Source: an uncultured Acidimicrobiaceae bacterium (GTDB lineage: Bacteria; Actinomycetota; Acidimicrobiia; Spongiisociales; UBA5794). Taken from it: a DNA stretch of 64,000 nt. The notes under the pieces were generated by a model. The model saw only the letters and a program-made list of their open reading frames with translations, did no database searches and was not told the DNA's origin. The stretch spans positions 18,275 to 82,274 of the forward strand of contig CAMYKI010000008.1 in assembly GCA_947258985.1 (NCBI GenBank). Reading direction: 5' to 3'. This document shows positions 18,934 through 27,993 of the stretch, one piece after another. The stretch's first letter is position 1. The number at the start of each line of letters is the position of its first letter. A program made the position numbers and the translations under genes.

Positions 18934-20396
18934 TCGCGGTCCTTGCCGCCGATGAGGTACCCGAGTTCCTCAGTGTCCGTGTCGGCCGCGACCAACTCAC
19001 GGAGCACCTTGCCGGCAAAGAAGACGAAGATGCGGTCCGCATAACGACGCAACTCATCGAGATCAGCAGAAGAAAACACGATGGCGGTACCGTCATTTCG
19101 CCTCTCGAGGAGCTGATGCCACACCCATTCGGCGGATTCGATATCAAGACCGCGTGTCGGGTGTTCCATGAGCAGCAACTCGATATGGTCCGGCATCATC
19201 GCCAGCAGGAGCCGTTGCTGATTCCCTCCCGACAATGACTCCGGAGTGGACTCGGTGGTTCCCTTTACAGAGAATCGGCTGATCTTCTCGTCGGCCTCGG
19301 TTCGGGCACCGTCCCAGTCCACTACGAACCCCTGACGAGTGTCTCCCGCGAGTGCGTAGTGCTCTGTTATCGAGAGGCCTTCGACCAAGCCCTCACCGAG
19401 ACGGTCGGCCGGCAGCCAGTGAACGCCGACCTCCAGATGTCTGTTGTATCCGGCGGACGTAACATCCTTTCCGTGCAATCTGATGGTCCCCCCGTCGGGA
19501 TGCCGCAGGCCGGCGCACACCCGCAGCAGCGTCTGCTGGCCGCTTCCGGCCAAGCCGGCGAGCCCGATCACTTCTCCCGCTCTGGCTGTGAACGATATGT
19601 CCTGCAATGTGACCAAGCGTTCGGCGGCCGTCACATCTCTCAGTTCGACGACGGGTTCGCCGAGTGCGACGTCGGTACGCTCCTCGAGCACGATGTTCTT
19701 CCCAAACATCAGCCTCACCAGGTCCGATGCAGGGACCGGCAACTCGACTTCTCCGGTGACCTTGCCGGCACGCAGCACCGTGGCGTGGTCACAGATCTCC
19801 TCGATCTCCTCCAGCTTGTGAGAAACGAAGATCACCGTCAGCCCCTCGTCGGCGAGCTTGCGGAGAGTCGCAAAGAGGAGACGCCGCTGCGACGCCGAGA
19901 TGGCGGTGGTTGGTTCGTCCAGGATCAGAACACGGACCCCAAGGGAAAGCAGTCGGAGTATCTCGAGCTGCTGCCGCTCTCCCACCGTCAAAGAGCGCGC
20001 CGTGACATCCGGAGAGAACTGGAAGTCGAACCTTCCCGACAGTTCCTCCAGTTCGCCGCGGTCCGCAGCCGGTTCAAGACGCACCCCACCCGGCCTTCCG
20101 AGCGTGAAGTTCTCTAGTACGGAGAACGGAAGGCAAAGCAACGGATCCTGGTGCAAGAGCCCGATCCCGGCCGCAACCGATTCCTTGGGGTTGCTCACTT
20201 CGAGCGGCGCGCCACCAAGCATGACAGACCCGCTGTCGGCCGATAGGAACCCGGCCAGCACCTTCATCAGGGTCGACTTCCCGGCGCCGTTCTCGCCGAG
20301 GAGACCATGGATAGTCCCCGCCTCGACCCGCATGGTGACGCCGTCGTTGGCGCGCACCGGCCCGAAGTGCTTGTGGATGTCGACTAACTCGAGCAT
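18930..20396 (-). CDS. ABC transporter ATP-binding protein with two ABC domains (nucleoside import)
   Basis: GLLGENGAGKSTLMKVLAG, LSVGERQQ-type signature, LILDEPTTAISASQRRLLF; second half SLSGGNQQRLLLAMMPDHIELLLMEHPTRGLD; ATGA overlap with the downstream permease. Confidence 0.95.
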   Translation of the reverse strand: MLELVDIHKHFGPVRANDGVTMRVEAGTIHGLLGENGAGKSTLMKVLAGFLSADSGSVMLGGAPLEVSNPKESVAAGIGLLHQDPLLCLPFSVLENFTLGRPGGVRLEPAADRGELEELSGRFDFQFSPDVTARSLTVGERQQLEILRLLSLGVRVLILDEPTTAISASQRRLLFATLRKLADEGLTVIFVSHKLEEIEEICDHATVLRAGKVTGEVELPVPASDLVRLMFGKNIVLEERTDVALGEPVVELRDVTAAERLVTLQDISFTARAGEVIGLAGLAGSGQQTLLRVCAGLRHPDGGTIRLHGKDVTSAGYNRHLEVGVHWLPADRLGEGLVEGLSITEHYALAGDTRQGFVVDWDGARTEADEKISRFSVKGTTESTPESLSGGNQQRLLLAMMPDHIELLLMEHPTRGLDIESAEWVWHQLLERRNDGTAIVFSSADLDELRRYADRIFVFFAGKVLRELVAADTDTEELGYLIGGKDRE

Positions 20397-20414
20397 CAGA
20401 TGCAGCTAGTTGGC

Positions 20415-20440
20415 TGGGGGGTGCCGTACGGCACCCCCCA
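20415..20440 (-). terminator. GC-rich hairpin between substrate-binding protein and ATPase genes (attenuator/terminator or stabiliser)
   Basis: TGGGGGGTGCCGTACGGCACCCCCCA, 26-nt perfect palindrome 12 nt after the BMP stop codon; no T-tract. Confidence 0.6.
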
Positions 20441-20452
20441 ACTCACTGCGAC

Positions 20453-21721
20453 TTACGATGAGCTGGCGCCCTCGATACCTTCGAGTAGCTGCGGCAGGTA
20501 CCAGATCTGCTGCGGAGTGGCCGTCTCGCCGTCTGCCAGGAACGGTGTTCCATCCTGGTAGTTGAGCGGTCCGCGGAATATCTCTACCGACCCGTTGGCC
20601 AAGTCGGTCATGAACGCCATCAGCTTGTCGGAGTTCTCGGCAGAGAGCCCGGAGCCCGTGACCCAGCCGATGTGCGACGTGTCACGATCGTTGATGTTGG
20701 TCCAATCCGGCCCCAGCCACTGGAACTGGGGGGTGAAGTTGCCCAGGCCAATCTGAATGGCAACGTCGAGGTAGCTCGGGCCCCAATTGAAGTAGGGAAC
20801 CCCGAGGCACACTTCTTCGGCCTCGGCGCAGGCGCCCCCGTAGTCGTATGGGATGGCCCACACGGTTTCGCCCGCTTCGGCCCGTTGCCCGGCACGCACG
20901 ATCGCTTCGGTTGTATCGATGCCGGAGATGACCACGTCGGCGCCTCCGTCATAGAACTCGTTCACGACCTGGGTCGGGTCGAGGGTTACGCCCGGAATCT
21001 GGAACCAGAATCCAATCCAAGTCACCTTGAAGCCGAGGTCTGCAGGATCGTTGCCTTCGCCCTCCCAGCAGTGCCGGGCGCCAAGGTATGCCGCAGCGAC
21101 GAGACGGCGGGTTTCGTCGTTGATCAGTGGTCCGAGGTACGCGATCTGCCCGGTGTCCGTGGTAAGAGCTGCGGCACAACCGGCGATCGCCTTGCCGATC
21201 TCCATCTGTCCCATGATGTTGCCCAGATTGGTGAGGTCCTCGCGATAGGCCTCTCCTTCCACCCAGGCGCTGTCGCCGGACGACCAGATCATCGGTACGT
21301 CGGGATGCTTTTCTGCGGCGAGCTGGATGCCGTCCTTCATGTCGTCGGATGTGGCAAATATCAGCCCGGCGCCTTCGGCGACCATATCGTCGACGATCTG
21401 CTCGACGGTTACCTCAGGCTTGTCCGCAGGATTGACGAGATCGACGACGAGCATTTCGGCGCCGAGCTTCTCTTCGAGATACTCGCCCGCTTCGAAGTGA
21501 GCCTGGGACCAGCCGCGGTCGTCGCGCGGTCCGACCAGGATCATGCCGAAGACAAGTGGCTCCTCCACCGCTGCGGTCGTTTCTGCTGCTGTGTCGTCCG
21601 GTGCGGTTGTGGTTTCGGATGTCTCTGCGTCGCCGTCGTCGGAACATGCAGCCCCGATCAACGCAAACGCAAGAAGAACCGCCCCCCACCTCCGCAGCAT
21701 ACGCCCGCTGGAACCATTCAT
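20453..21721 (-). CDS. BMP-family ABC transporter substrate-binding lipoprotein
   Basis: MNGSSGRMLRRWGAVLLAFALIGAACSDDG (lipobox LIGAAC), VFGMILVGPRDDRGWSQAHFEAG, FATSDDMKDGIQLAAEKHPDVPMIWSSG; SD GAGGAGG. Confidence 0.9.
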   Translation of the reverse strand: MNGSSGRMLRRWGAVLLAFALIGAACSDDGDAETSETTTAPDDTAAETTAAVEEPLVFGMILVGPRDDRGWSQAHFEAGEYLEEKLGAEMLVVDLVNPADKPEVTVEQIVDDMVAEGAGLIFATSDDMKDGIQLAAEKHPDVPMIWSSGDSAWVEGEAYREDLTNLGNIMGQMEIGKAIAGCAAALTTDTGQIAYLGPLINDETRRLVAAAYLGARHCWEGEGNDPADLGFKVTWIGFWFQIPGVTLDPTQVVNEFYDGGADVVISGIDTTEAIVRAGQRAEAGETVWAIPYDYGGACAEAEEVCLGVPYFNWGPSYLDVAIQIGLGNFTPQFQWLGPDWTNINDRDTSHIGWVTGSGLSAENSDKLMAFMTDLANGSVEIFRGPLNYQDGTPFLADGETATPQQIWYLPQLLEGIEGASSS

Positions 21722-21805
21722 GGATACCCTCCTCGAAACGGTAAGAGGCGAGTATACGGCGTCACCCCGGCCCGGTGGGCCCGACGGCTGCAGCGGTCGT
21801 GACAA

Positions 21806-21912
21806 CTAGGAGCCTGCTGAACGATGTCAGTTTGGCCTCGCAGCCGCGCTTGAGGCCGGGCGCTCTTCGTGGCCGAGCGAGTCCGCACGCCATTTGCTCC
21901 GCAGTCTCCTAG
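21806..21912. repeat. ~107-bp interspersed repeat with CTAGGAG/CTCCTAG terminal inverted repeats, family 1, copy A (diverged)
   Basis: CTAGGAGCCTGCTGAACGATG ... CATTTGCTCCGCAGTCTCCTAG; same ends and length as 46701-46806 and 53326-53431; contains the TAG stop of the DUF427 gene. Confidence 0.75.
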
Positions 21913-22664
21913 GAGAAGATCGTCTTCGGGCGTGTCTCTAGTTCGCCATCGATGTAGATATCCAGCTTCTCGTTGTAAAACGAAACCATGCCGGCAATAC
22001 GCCCGCTCTCCTCTGCGGGGAACGGATACCACCACACCACGTTTTCGTGTCGGGCTCCGCCAATCACCACGTCGTAGTAGCTCGCCACACCTTTGTACGG
22101 GCAGTCTGTGTGAAGGTCGGTTCCCTCGAGAAGGTCCATGCGCACATCCGTCTTCGGCAGGTAGTACCGCGTGGGAAGGCCGGTTTCGTAGAGGAATCGA
22201 CCCGAGCGCGAGTCAGCGACCTTGACCCCATCGATGACCACCTCGACGTGGCGTGAGCTCGGGAGGATGTCCACCCGCGTGTGGGGATCCCGGGCGTGCA
22301 CATAGACTTCTTCGTCCTCCTCGAACCACGAGTCCATCGCCGCCCAGTCGAAGGCGACGTGGTCGCGCAGCTCCTCCACAGGAGAATCAAGATGCCGATA
22401 GGCGGCGGCATCCGCCTTCCTCCCGGCAGTCGCCACGGTGTAAAGCGTGGCGTCGCCACGGCTGGGCGACCGTTTGGTTTCACCCGTCGCCGAGAGCATT
22501 TCGAGCCGGACGTCCCCCTCCGGGAAGTAGTACACGGGGTAGTAGGGCTTCTCCCAAACGAGCAAGGGGCGAGTCGTGTCGGCAACGAGTTCGCCGCCCA
22601 GATAGACCCGGATCCGCTTCGCGCCCTCTTCGATACGCACCCGGCGTCGGTTCTTGTCGCTCAT
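21909..22664 (-). CDS. DUF427 domain-containing protein (two tandem DUF427 units)
   Basis: RVRIEEGAKRIRVYLGGELVADTTRPLLVWEKPYYPVYYFPEGDVR and a second unit HVEVVIDGVKVADSRSGRFLYETGLPTRYYLPKTDVRMDLLEGTDLHTDCPYKGVASYYDV. Confidence 0.9.
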   Translation of the reverse strand: MSDKNRRRVRIEEGAKRIRVYLGGELVADTTRPLLVWEKPYYPVYYFPEGDVRLEMLSATGETKRSPSRGDATLYTVATAGRKADAAAYRHLDSPVEELRDHVAFDWAAMDSWFEEDEEVYVHARDPHTRVDILPSSRHVEVVIDGVKVADSRSGRFLYETGLPTRYYLPKTDVRMDLLEGTDLHTDCPYKGVASYYDVVIGGARHENVVWWYPFPAEESGRIAGMVSFYNEKLDIYIDGELETRPKTIFS

Positions 22665-22718
22665 TGTGAAGTCCCTTGATCGTATGTTCAGCAGAACCCG
22701 TGACGGGTTAACGATATT

Positions 22719-22746
22719 CGGAATTGTCCGACATCGGACAATTCCG
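22719..22746. promoter_or_regulatory. 28-nt inverted repeat between fhs and the DUF427 gene (terminator or operator)
   Basis: CGGAATTGTCCGA-CA-TCGGACAATTCCG, 13-bp perfect arms. Confidence 0.55.
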
Positions 22747-22808
22747 CTTCCTATCGACCGCTGATCACCCTGTTGGTTCCTGCGCAGCCAACACGAAGTC
22801 CGATCGTT

Positions 22809-24581
22809 CTAGAACAAGCCGACGACCTTCCCCTCGTCATCGATGTCGACATCCATGTACGCCGGGGTCATGCCGAGTCCTGGCATCGTCCGCATCGTTC
22901 CCAGCATCGGATAGATGAAGCCGGCACCAACAGATGCCCGCACCTCCCGGACCCGGACCGTGTGCCCTGTCGGCGCTCCCTTGAGATTGGGGTCTTGGCT
23001 TATGGACAAGTGGGTCTTGGCGACACATATCGGGAGATTGCCCCAACCTTGCCTCTCGAACGACTCAATCTGGCGCTCCGCAAGCCCGTCGTACTTCACG
23101 TCGGCCGCTCCGTAGATACGCTTGGCGATGGTTTCGATCTTGTCCCGAATCGGGATGTCCAGTGGATAGAGGAACTCGAAGGAAGAGGGTTGCTCGGCGG
23201 CGGCAACCACTGCCTCCGCCAAGGCGATCGCTCCCTCTCCTCCGTCGCTCCAGTGGCTGGTGGCCTCGGCGGCAAGAGCGCCCGCTTCGAGAGCCCGCCT
23301 ATTGACTAGCTCAACTTCGGCGTCGGTATCGTCCGAGAACCGGTTGGTGGCAACGACCACCGGCATGCCAAAGAGCCGGGCGTTGCGAATGTGCGCTTCT
23401 AAGTTGGCGATGCCGGCATCGAGCAGATCCAGGTTCTCTTCGGTGTACGCCGGGTCGAGTCTCCGCCCCGGGACCACTCGCGGCCCGCCTCCGTGCATCT
23501 TGAGAGCCCGAACCGTTGCTACCAGCACCACTGCGTCGGGGGTGAGCCCGGATGCGCGACACTTGATATCGAAGAACTTCTCCATCCCGATGTCGGCACC
23601 GAACCCGGATTCGGTGACCACATAGTCGCCAAGCTGCAGCGCCACCCGATCGGCCAGGATCGACGAGTTGCCCGGTGCAATGTTGGCGAAAGGCCCGGCA
23701 TGCACGAACGCGGCTTGCCCCTCGATGGTCTGCATCAGGTTGGGGTGAAGCGTGTCCTTCATGAGTACGGTGACTGCGCCGGCCACCCGGATGTCGTCGA
23801 GCGTGACCGGCTCATCGAGTTTGGTGGAGCCGACAACCACGTTCCCGACCCGGCGGCGCAGGTTGGCGAGCGCCGAGCGATAGTCGTGACCGTCGACCAG
23901 TGCCAGGATTGCCATCAATTCGCTGGCAACGGTGATGTCGAAGCCCGCCTCCCTGGGTTTGCCGTCCGGTTTGCCACCCATTCCAACCATGACATTGCGC
24001 AGGGCGCGATCGTTCACATCGGCGACCCGACGCCACTGGATCGAATACGGATCGATGGCGATCCGGCTGAGGCCGCGCTTTTCGAGAGTCTCGTCGCTGG
24101 TCTGCGCCTCGTGGTACCAGCGGGCGTCTACCGCGGCAGCGGCCAGATTGTGTGCCGCGGCGACGGCATGGTTGTCTCCGGTTAGATGGAGGTTGAAGTC
24201 TTCCATCGGCACTATCTGGCTGTAGCCGCCCCCGGCGGCCCCACCCTTGATACCAAACGTCGGCCCCAAGGAAGGCTGGCGAATCGCCGCGATCGCTTCG
24301 TGACCCAGCCTGCCGAGACCCTGGACCAAACCGACGACCGTCGTCGTCTTGCCCTCTCCCAGTGGGGTCGGGGTAATGGCGGTGACATCTATGTACTTGC
24401 CGCGGGGCCTGTTTCCCAGATCCTCGAGCACGTCGAGATGCACCTTCGCTTTGTCGTGCCCGTAGGGAATCAGGTGCCGGCGATCGATCCCGAGCCGGTC
24501 GGCGATCTCGACAATCGGCTTGATCCTTGCCGCCTGGGCGATATCGAGGTCGGAGGGAACCGGCGATAGACGGTTGCTCAT
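22809..24581 (-). CDS. fhs: Formate--tetrahydrofolate ligase
   Basis: DVTAITPTPLGEGKTTTVVGLVQGL, RQPSLGPTFGIKGGAAGGGYSQIVPMEDFNLHLTGD, FVHAGPFANIAPGNSSILAD, PGLGMTPAYMDVDIDDEGKVVGLF. Confidence 0.97.
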   Translation of the reverse strand: MSNRLSPVPSDLDIAQAARIKPIVEIADRLGIDRRHLIPYGHDKAKVHLDVLEDLGNRPRGKYIDVTAITPTPLGEGKTTTVVGLVQGLGRLGHEAIAAIRQPSLGPTFGIKGGAAGGGYSQIVPMEDFNLHLTGDNHAVAAAHNLAAAAVDARWYHEAQTSDETLEKRGLSRIAIDPYSIQWRRVADVNDRALRNVMVGMGGKPDGKPREAGFDITVASELMAILALVDGHDYRSALANLRRRVGNVVVGSTKLDEPVTLDDIRVAGAVTVLMKDTLHPNLMQTIEGQAAFVHAGPFANIAPGNSSILADRVALQLGDYVVTESGFGADIGMEKFFDIKCRASGLTPDAVVLVATVRALKMHGGGPRVVPGRRLDPAYTEENLDLLDAGIANLEAHIRNARLFGMPVVVATNRFSDDTDAEVELVNRRALEAGALAAEATSHWSDGGEGAIALAEAVVAAAEQPSSFEFLYPLDIPIRDKIETIAKRIYGAADVKYDGLAERQIESFERQGWGNLPICVAKTHLSISQDPNLKGAPTGHTVRVREVRASVGAGFIYPMLGTMRTMPGLGMTPAYMDVDIDDEGKVVGLF

Positions 24582-24647
24582 GATGCTCCAATGTCGGGGC
24601 GCCGTCGCCGACGCACTTGGTGGCAGTTGCACGAAGTGTAAAGATGA

Positions 24648-24675
24648 ACGTTGCGAACGCTACGGAACGCAACGT
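24648..24675. promoter_or_regulatory. Inverted repeat in the divergent fhs/serA promoter region (candidate operator)
   Basis: ACGTTGCG-N12-CGCAACGT, perfect 8-bp arms. Confidence 0.4.
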
Positions 24676-24687
24676 GATCAATGGAGT

Positions 24688-25890
24688 ATGCCTGTGAAGA
24701 TTCTCATCGCCGACAAGTTCTCGGAAAGCCACCTGCAGGAGATGCAGGAAACGGGCCATGAGGTCACGCTTCGTCCCAACCTGGGTGCCGGCGACCTTGC
24801 CGGTGTCATCCCGGGATACGAGGTGCTGGTCGTTCGCTCGACCCGCGTCACCGCCGCAACTCTCGAAGCTGCGGACAGTCTCAACCTGATCATCCGGGCA
24901 GGCGCCGGGGTCAACACAATTGACGTCGACAAGGCGGCTGAGAGTGCGATCTTTGTCTGCAATACGCCCGGGAAGAACGCGGTCGCGGTGGCAGAGCTGG
25001 TGATGGGGCTCCTCCTTGCCATCGATCGCAACATCGCCGATCAGGTAGCCGAGGTCCGCGACGGTGTTTGGAACAAGAAGAAATACTCGAAGGCCCGTGG
25101 TGTCGCAGGTCGATCCCTCGGGATCGTCGGATTCGGTTCGATTGGACTCGAGGTCGCCAAGCGAGCTCAAGCGTTCGGCATGAAGGTATCGGCCACCGAC
25201 GCCGACCCGGGGAGGGAAGCCTTTGCGGAAGAGGCCGGGGTCGAATGGATCTCGGATCTGGCGACGCTGGCCGCCAACAACGATGTAATCACATTCCACG
25301 TTCCGGCGATACCGCAGACCGAGAACCTGGTCTCGCGCGAGCTTCTCAGCGTCATGAGGCCCGGAACCGTCATCATCAACTCGTCTCGCGGAACCATCGT
25401 CGACGAGGAGGCCCTGCTGGAAGCGATGGACGAGAAGGACATCCGCGCCGGACTCGATGTCTACAAGGGCGAGCCGGGCGCCGGCGACAAAGCTTTCGAG
25501 TCGCGTTTGGCCCAACACCCCAATGTCTACGGCACACATCATGTCGGCGCATCCACCGAGCAGGCCCAGACGGCCATCGCCGACGCAGTGGTCGCCACTA
25601 TCGAAGAATTCGAGGACGGAAATCTGATCAACTGCGTGAACCTCGGCGAGGTTCTCGGAACCGAATTGACCGTCACCGTTAGGCACTTGAACCAGGTTGG
25701 TGTTCTTGCCGGGGTGCTCGCCACTTTGCGTGGTGCCGGGCTGAATGTCGAACACATGGAGAACCTCGTACTGAAGGGCAGAAAGGCGTCGTCGGCTCTC
25801 ATTCACGTCGTCGGCGATGTCGACCCAACCATCGTCTCTCAACTCTCAGAGCTCGATGGTGTTATCGGTGTCTCCTTGGGCGACCGGTGA
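24688..25890 (+). CDS. serA: D-3-phosphoglycerate dehydrogenase-type protein with C-terminal ACT domain
   Basis: VKILIADKFSESHLQEM, RSLGIVGFGSIGLEVAKRAQAFGMKV, NSSRGTIVDEEALLEAM, HHVGASTEQAQTAIADAV; ACT-like VTVRHLNQVGVLAGVLATLRGAGLNVEHMEN. Confidence 0.92.
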   Translation: MPVKILIADKFSESHLQEMQETGHEVTLRPNLGAGDLAGVIPGYEVLVVRSTRVTAATLEAADSLNLIIRAGAGVNTIDVDKAAESAIFVCNTPGKNAVAVAELVMGLLLAIDRNIADQVAEVRDGVWNKKKYSKARGVAGRSLGIVGFGSIGLEVAKRAQAFGMKVSATDADPGREAFAEEAGVEWISDLATLAANNDVITFHVPAIPQTENLVSRELLSVMRPGTVIINSSRGTIVDEEALLEAMDEKDIRAGLDVYKGEPGAGDKAFESRLAQHPNVYGTHHVGASTEQAQTAIADAVVATIEEFEDGNLINCVNLGEVLGTELTVTVRHLNQVGVLAGVLATLRGAGLNVEHMENLVLKGRKASSALIHVVGDVDPTIVSQLSELDGVIGVSLGDR

Positions 25891-27128
25891 CCACTACGCG
25901 GCCTCTCGTACGCCCGACCAGTATCTATCTACCGGTGCCCGAATACGCGCCAAAGGTTGCGGTGGTGCCCAAGTCATCTGTCCCGGCGGGGTACTGGGAG
26001 AATCTCGAGGCCACCAACCCCTACAGCTTCGAGTTGGTGATGCGGGACGTGATCCCCACTGAGGGAAGCGCAACAGAGCTGGCAACGCCGGTAGGCCGTG
26101 CCCGGCTGGACATGATGATCGGACGCGGTGTTTACGAGTCACACCCGGAGCCGGCCTACTACGTATACCGCGTCTCCGACGGCTACCGCACCCAAACCGG
26201 GATCGTCGCCGAGGTCGACGCATCGGCATACGACCGCGGGCTGATCAAGCGTCACGAGCACACCCGGCCCGAATCCGAAGGAGCGCTCGTCGACGCCCTG
26301 AAACGGATGGGCGCAAATTCCTACCCGATGTGCATGACCTACAAGCACGCCGGCATCAACGCGTTGATCGACCGGCTCACCGAGGAGGCACCGCTCCTCG
26401 ACTTCCTCGGCCAGGACGGCGTGCAGCAGACAGTGTGGAAGGTCGGCCCTGCCGCCGAGCAAGAGCTGGAGGAATGCCTCCACAACATTGAAGCGCTCTA
26501 CATCACGGACGGCCACCACCGCGCGGCCGCCGGCGCTGCTTTGTCACGTGAGACCGCGGCCGCTCACCCCGATGCGACCGGGGATGAGCCGTTCAACTAT
26601 GTGATGGGTGTGGTCTACCCGTCACAGCAGCTGAAGTTGGTCGAGTACAACCGCTGTGTAGCCGACCTCGCCGGGCTGACCGATGTCGAGTTCGTGCAGC
26701 GGGTGAGCGAGCGCCTCGAGGTGGAGCGACTCCACACATCAGATCCAGAGGAAGCCCGACCGGACCGGCGAGGCCGGTTTGGGATGTATGTAGGTGGCAA
26801 GTGGTATCGGGTGACGGTGCCCAAGGGGTTGCGTGCCGCCGACGATGCCTATGGGAGCCTCGACGTCGTCCTCCTCAACAATCTCATTCTCGGGCCGATC
26901 CTCGGCATCAGCGACCCGCGCACCAGTGAGCGGCTGGAGTACATCCCGGGCACGGTACCGCTCGAGTACATCGCAACCGAAGACACCTGCGGAGCCTTTT
27001 TCATCGTGCACCCCACAAAGATGGCACAAGTATCAGCAGTCGCCGATCGCGGGCTTGTCATGCCGCCGAAATCGACATGGTTCCTTCCCAAGATCAGCAG
27101 CGGCCTTTTCATCCGCTTATTCGATTGA
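25887..27128 (+). CDS. DUF1015 family protein
   Basis: ALYITDGHHRAAAGAAL, NYVMGVVYPSQQLKLVEYNR, FFIVHPTKMAQVSAVADRGLVMPPKSTWFLPKISSGLFIRLFD; GTGA overlap with serA. Confidence 0.9.
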   Translation: MTTTRPLVRPTSIYLPVPEYAPKVAVVPKSSVPAGYWENLEATNPYSFELVMRDVIPTEGSATELATPVGRARLDMMIGRGVYESHPEPAYYVYRVSDGYRTQTGIVAEVDASAYDRGLIKRHEHTRPESEGALVDALKRMGANSYPMCMTYKHAGINALIDRLTEEAPLLDFLGQDGVQQTVWKVGPAAEQELEECLHNIEALYITDGHHRAAAGAALSRETAAAHPDATGDEPFNYVMGVVYPSQQLKLVEYNRCVADLAGLTDVEFVQRVSERLEVERLHTSDPEEARPDRRGRFGMYVGGKWYRVTVPKGLRAADDAYGSLDVVLLNNLILGPILGISDPRTSERLEYIPGTVPLEYIATEDTCGAFFIVHPTKMAQVSAVADRGLVMPPKSTWFLPKISSGLFIRLFD

Positions 27129-27130
27129 CT

Positions 27131-27964
27131 GTGCAGGCGCCCCACGCAGTTGTGCTCGGGGTAGCCCAGGATGGAGGTCACCCGCAGCCGGGCTGCCGAC
27201 TGCCGTGCTGCCGCGGTCCCGGGATGAGTCCTCACCTGACGACGTGTCTGGCCATCGTGGACGGAAACGATGGCTGGCTGCTCGACGCCGGCCCCGACTT
27301 GCCTCGCCACGTCGGACGCCTGAGCGAACGAGGAATCACCCTGGCTGGAATCCTGCTCACTCATGCCCACATCGGCCACTACACCGGTCTGGCCATGTTG
27401 GGGAGAGAAGCGATGGATGTGGCGGACATGCCGGTTTGGGCGGCGCCCCGGATGGCGGCCTTCCTCCAATCGAACGGGCCCTGGGACCAGCTTGTCAAGG
27501 CCGGCAACATCTCCCTCCGTAGTGTCGAGAACTCGGTGCATCTGTCGCCGCGTCTCAGCGCAGTCGCCTTTCCCGTCCCCCACCGGGACGAGTACTCCGA
27601 GACCGTGGGGATTCGCATAGCGGGACCGTCGGCAAGCCTGCTCTACGTGCCGGACACCGATGGCTGGGATGGCTGGGAGACCAGTATCGAGGAACACCTC
27701 GGGAACGTGGACATCGCATTCCTCGATGGGACGTTCTTCAGCGGCGACGAACTTCCCGGCCGCGACATGACCGCCATCGCCCATCCGTCTGTGACCGACT
27801 CGCTCCGGCGATTCTCTGCTCTGCCCCCGGCAGAGCGGGCCAAGGTTCACTTCACCCATCTCAACCACACCAACCCGCTGCTGCGCGGCGACAGCGACGA
27901 GTACATGCGGGTAGTTCGATCTGGTCTGGCAATTGCAGATGAAGGCCAGATCGTCATGCTGTAG
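27131..27964 (+). CDS. MBL-fold metallo-hydrolase, PqqB-like
   Basis: AVVLGVAQDGGHPQPGCRLPCCRGP, WLLDAGPDLPRHVG, ILLTHAHIGHYTGL, FLDGTFFSGDELPGRD, HFTHLNHTNPLL. Confidence 0.8.
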   Translation: MQAPHAVVLGVAQDGGHPQPGCRLPCCRGPGMSPHLTTCLAIVDGNDGWLLDAGPDLPRHVGRLSERGITLAGILLTHAHIGHYTGLAMLGREAMDVADMPVWAAPRMAAFLQSNGPWDQLVKAGNISLRSVENSVHLSPRLSAVAFPVPHRDEYSETVGIRIAGPSASLLYVPDTDGWDGWETSIEEHLGNVDIAFLDGTFFSGDELPGRDMTAIAHPSVTDSLRRFSALPPAERAKVHFTHLNHTNPLLRGDSDEYMRVVRSGLAIADEGQIVML

Positions 27965-27993
27965 ATCCCGGTCTGAATGTCGGTGGACTCAAT

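Noticed and set aside
20672-21802. 376-aa plus-strand ORF antisense to the BMP lipoprotein gene
   Set aside because: Opposite-strand shadow ORF; the minus-strand frame has lipobox, SD and BMP motifs.
23812-25842. 676-aa minus-strand ORF across fhs and serA
   Set aside because: Shadow ORF of a high-GC region; the real genes are fhs (-) in another frame and serA (+), both with clear motifs; the translation is compositionally odd with no recognisable family.
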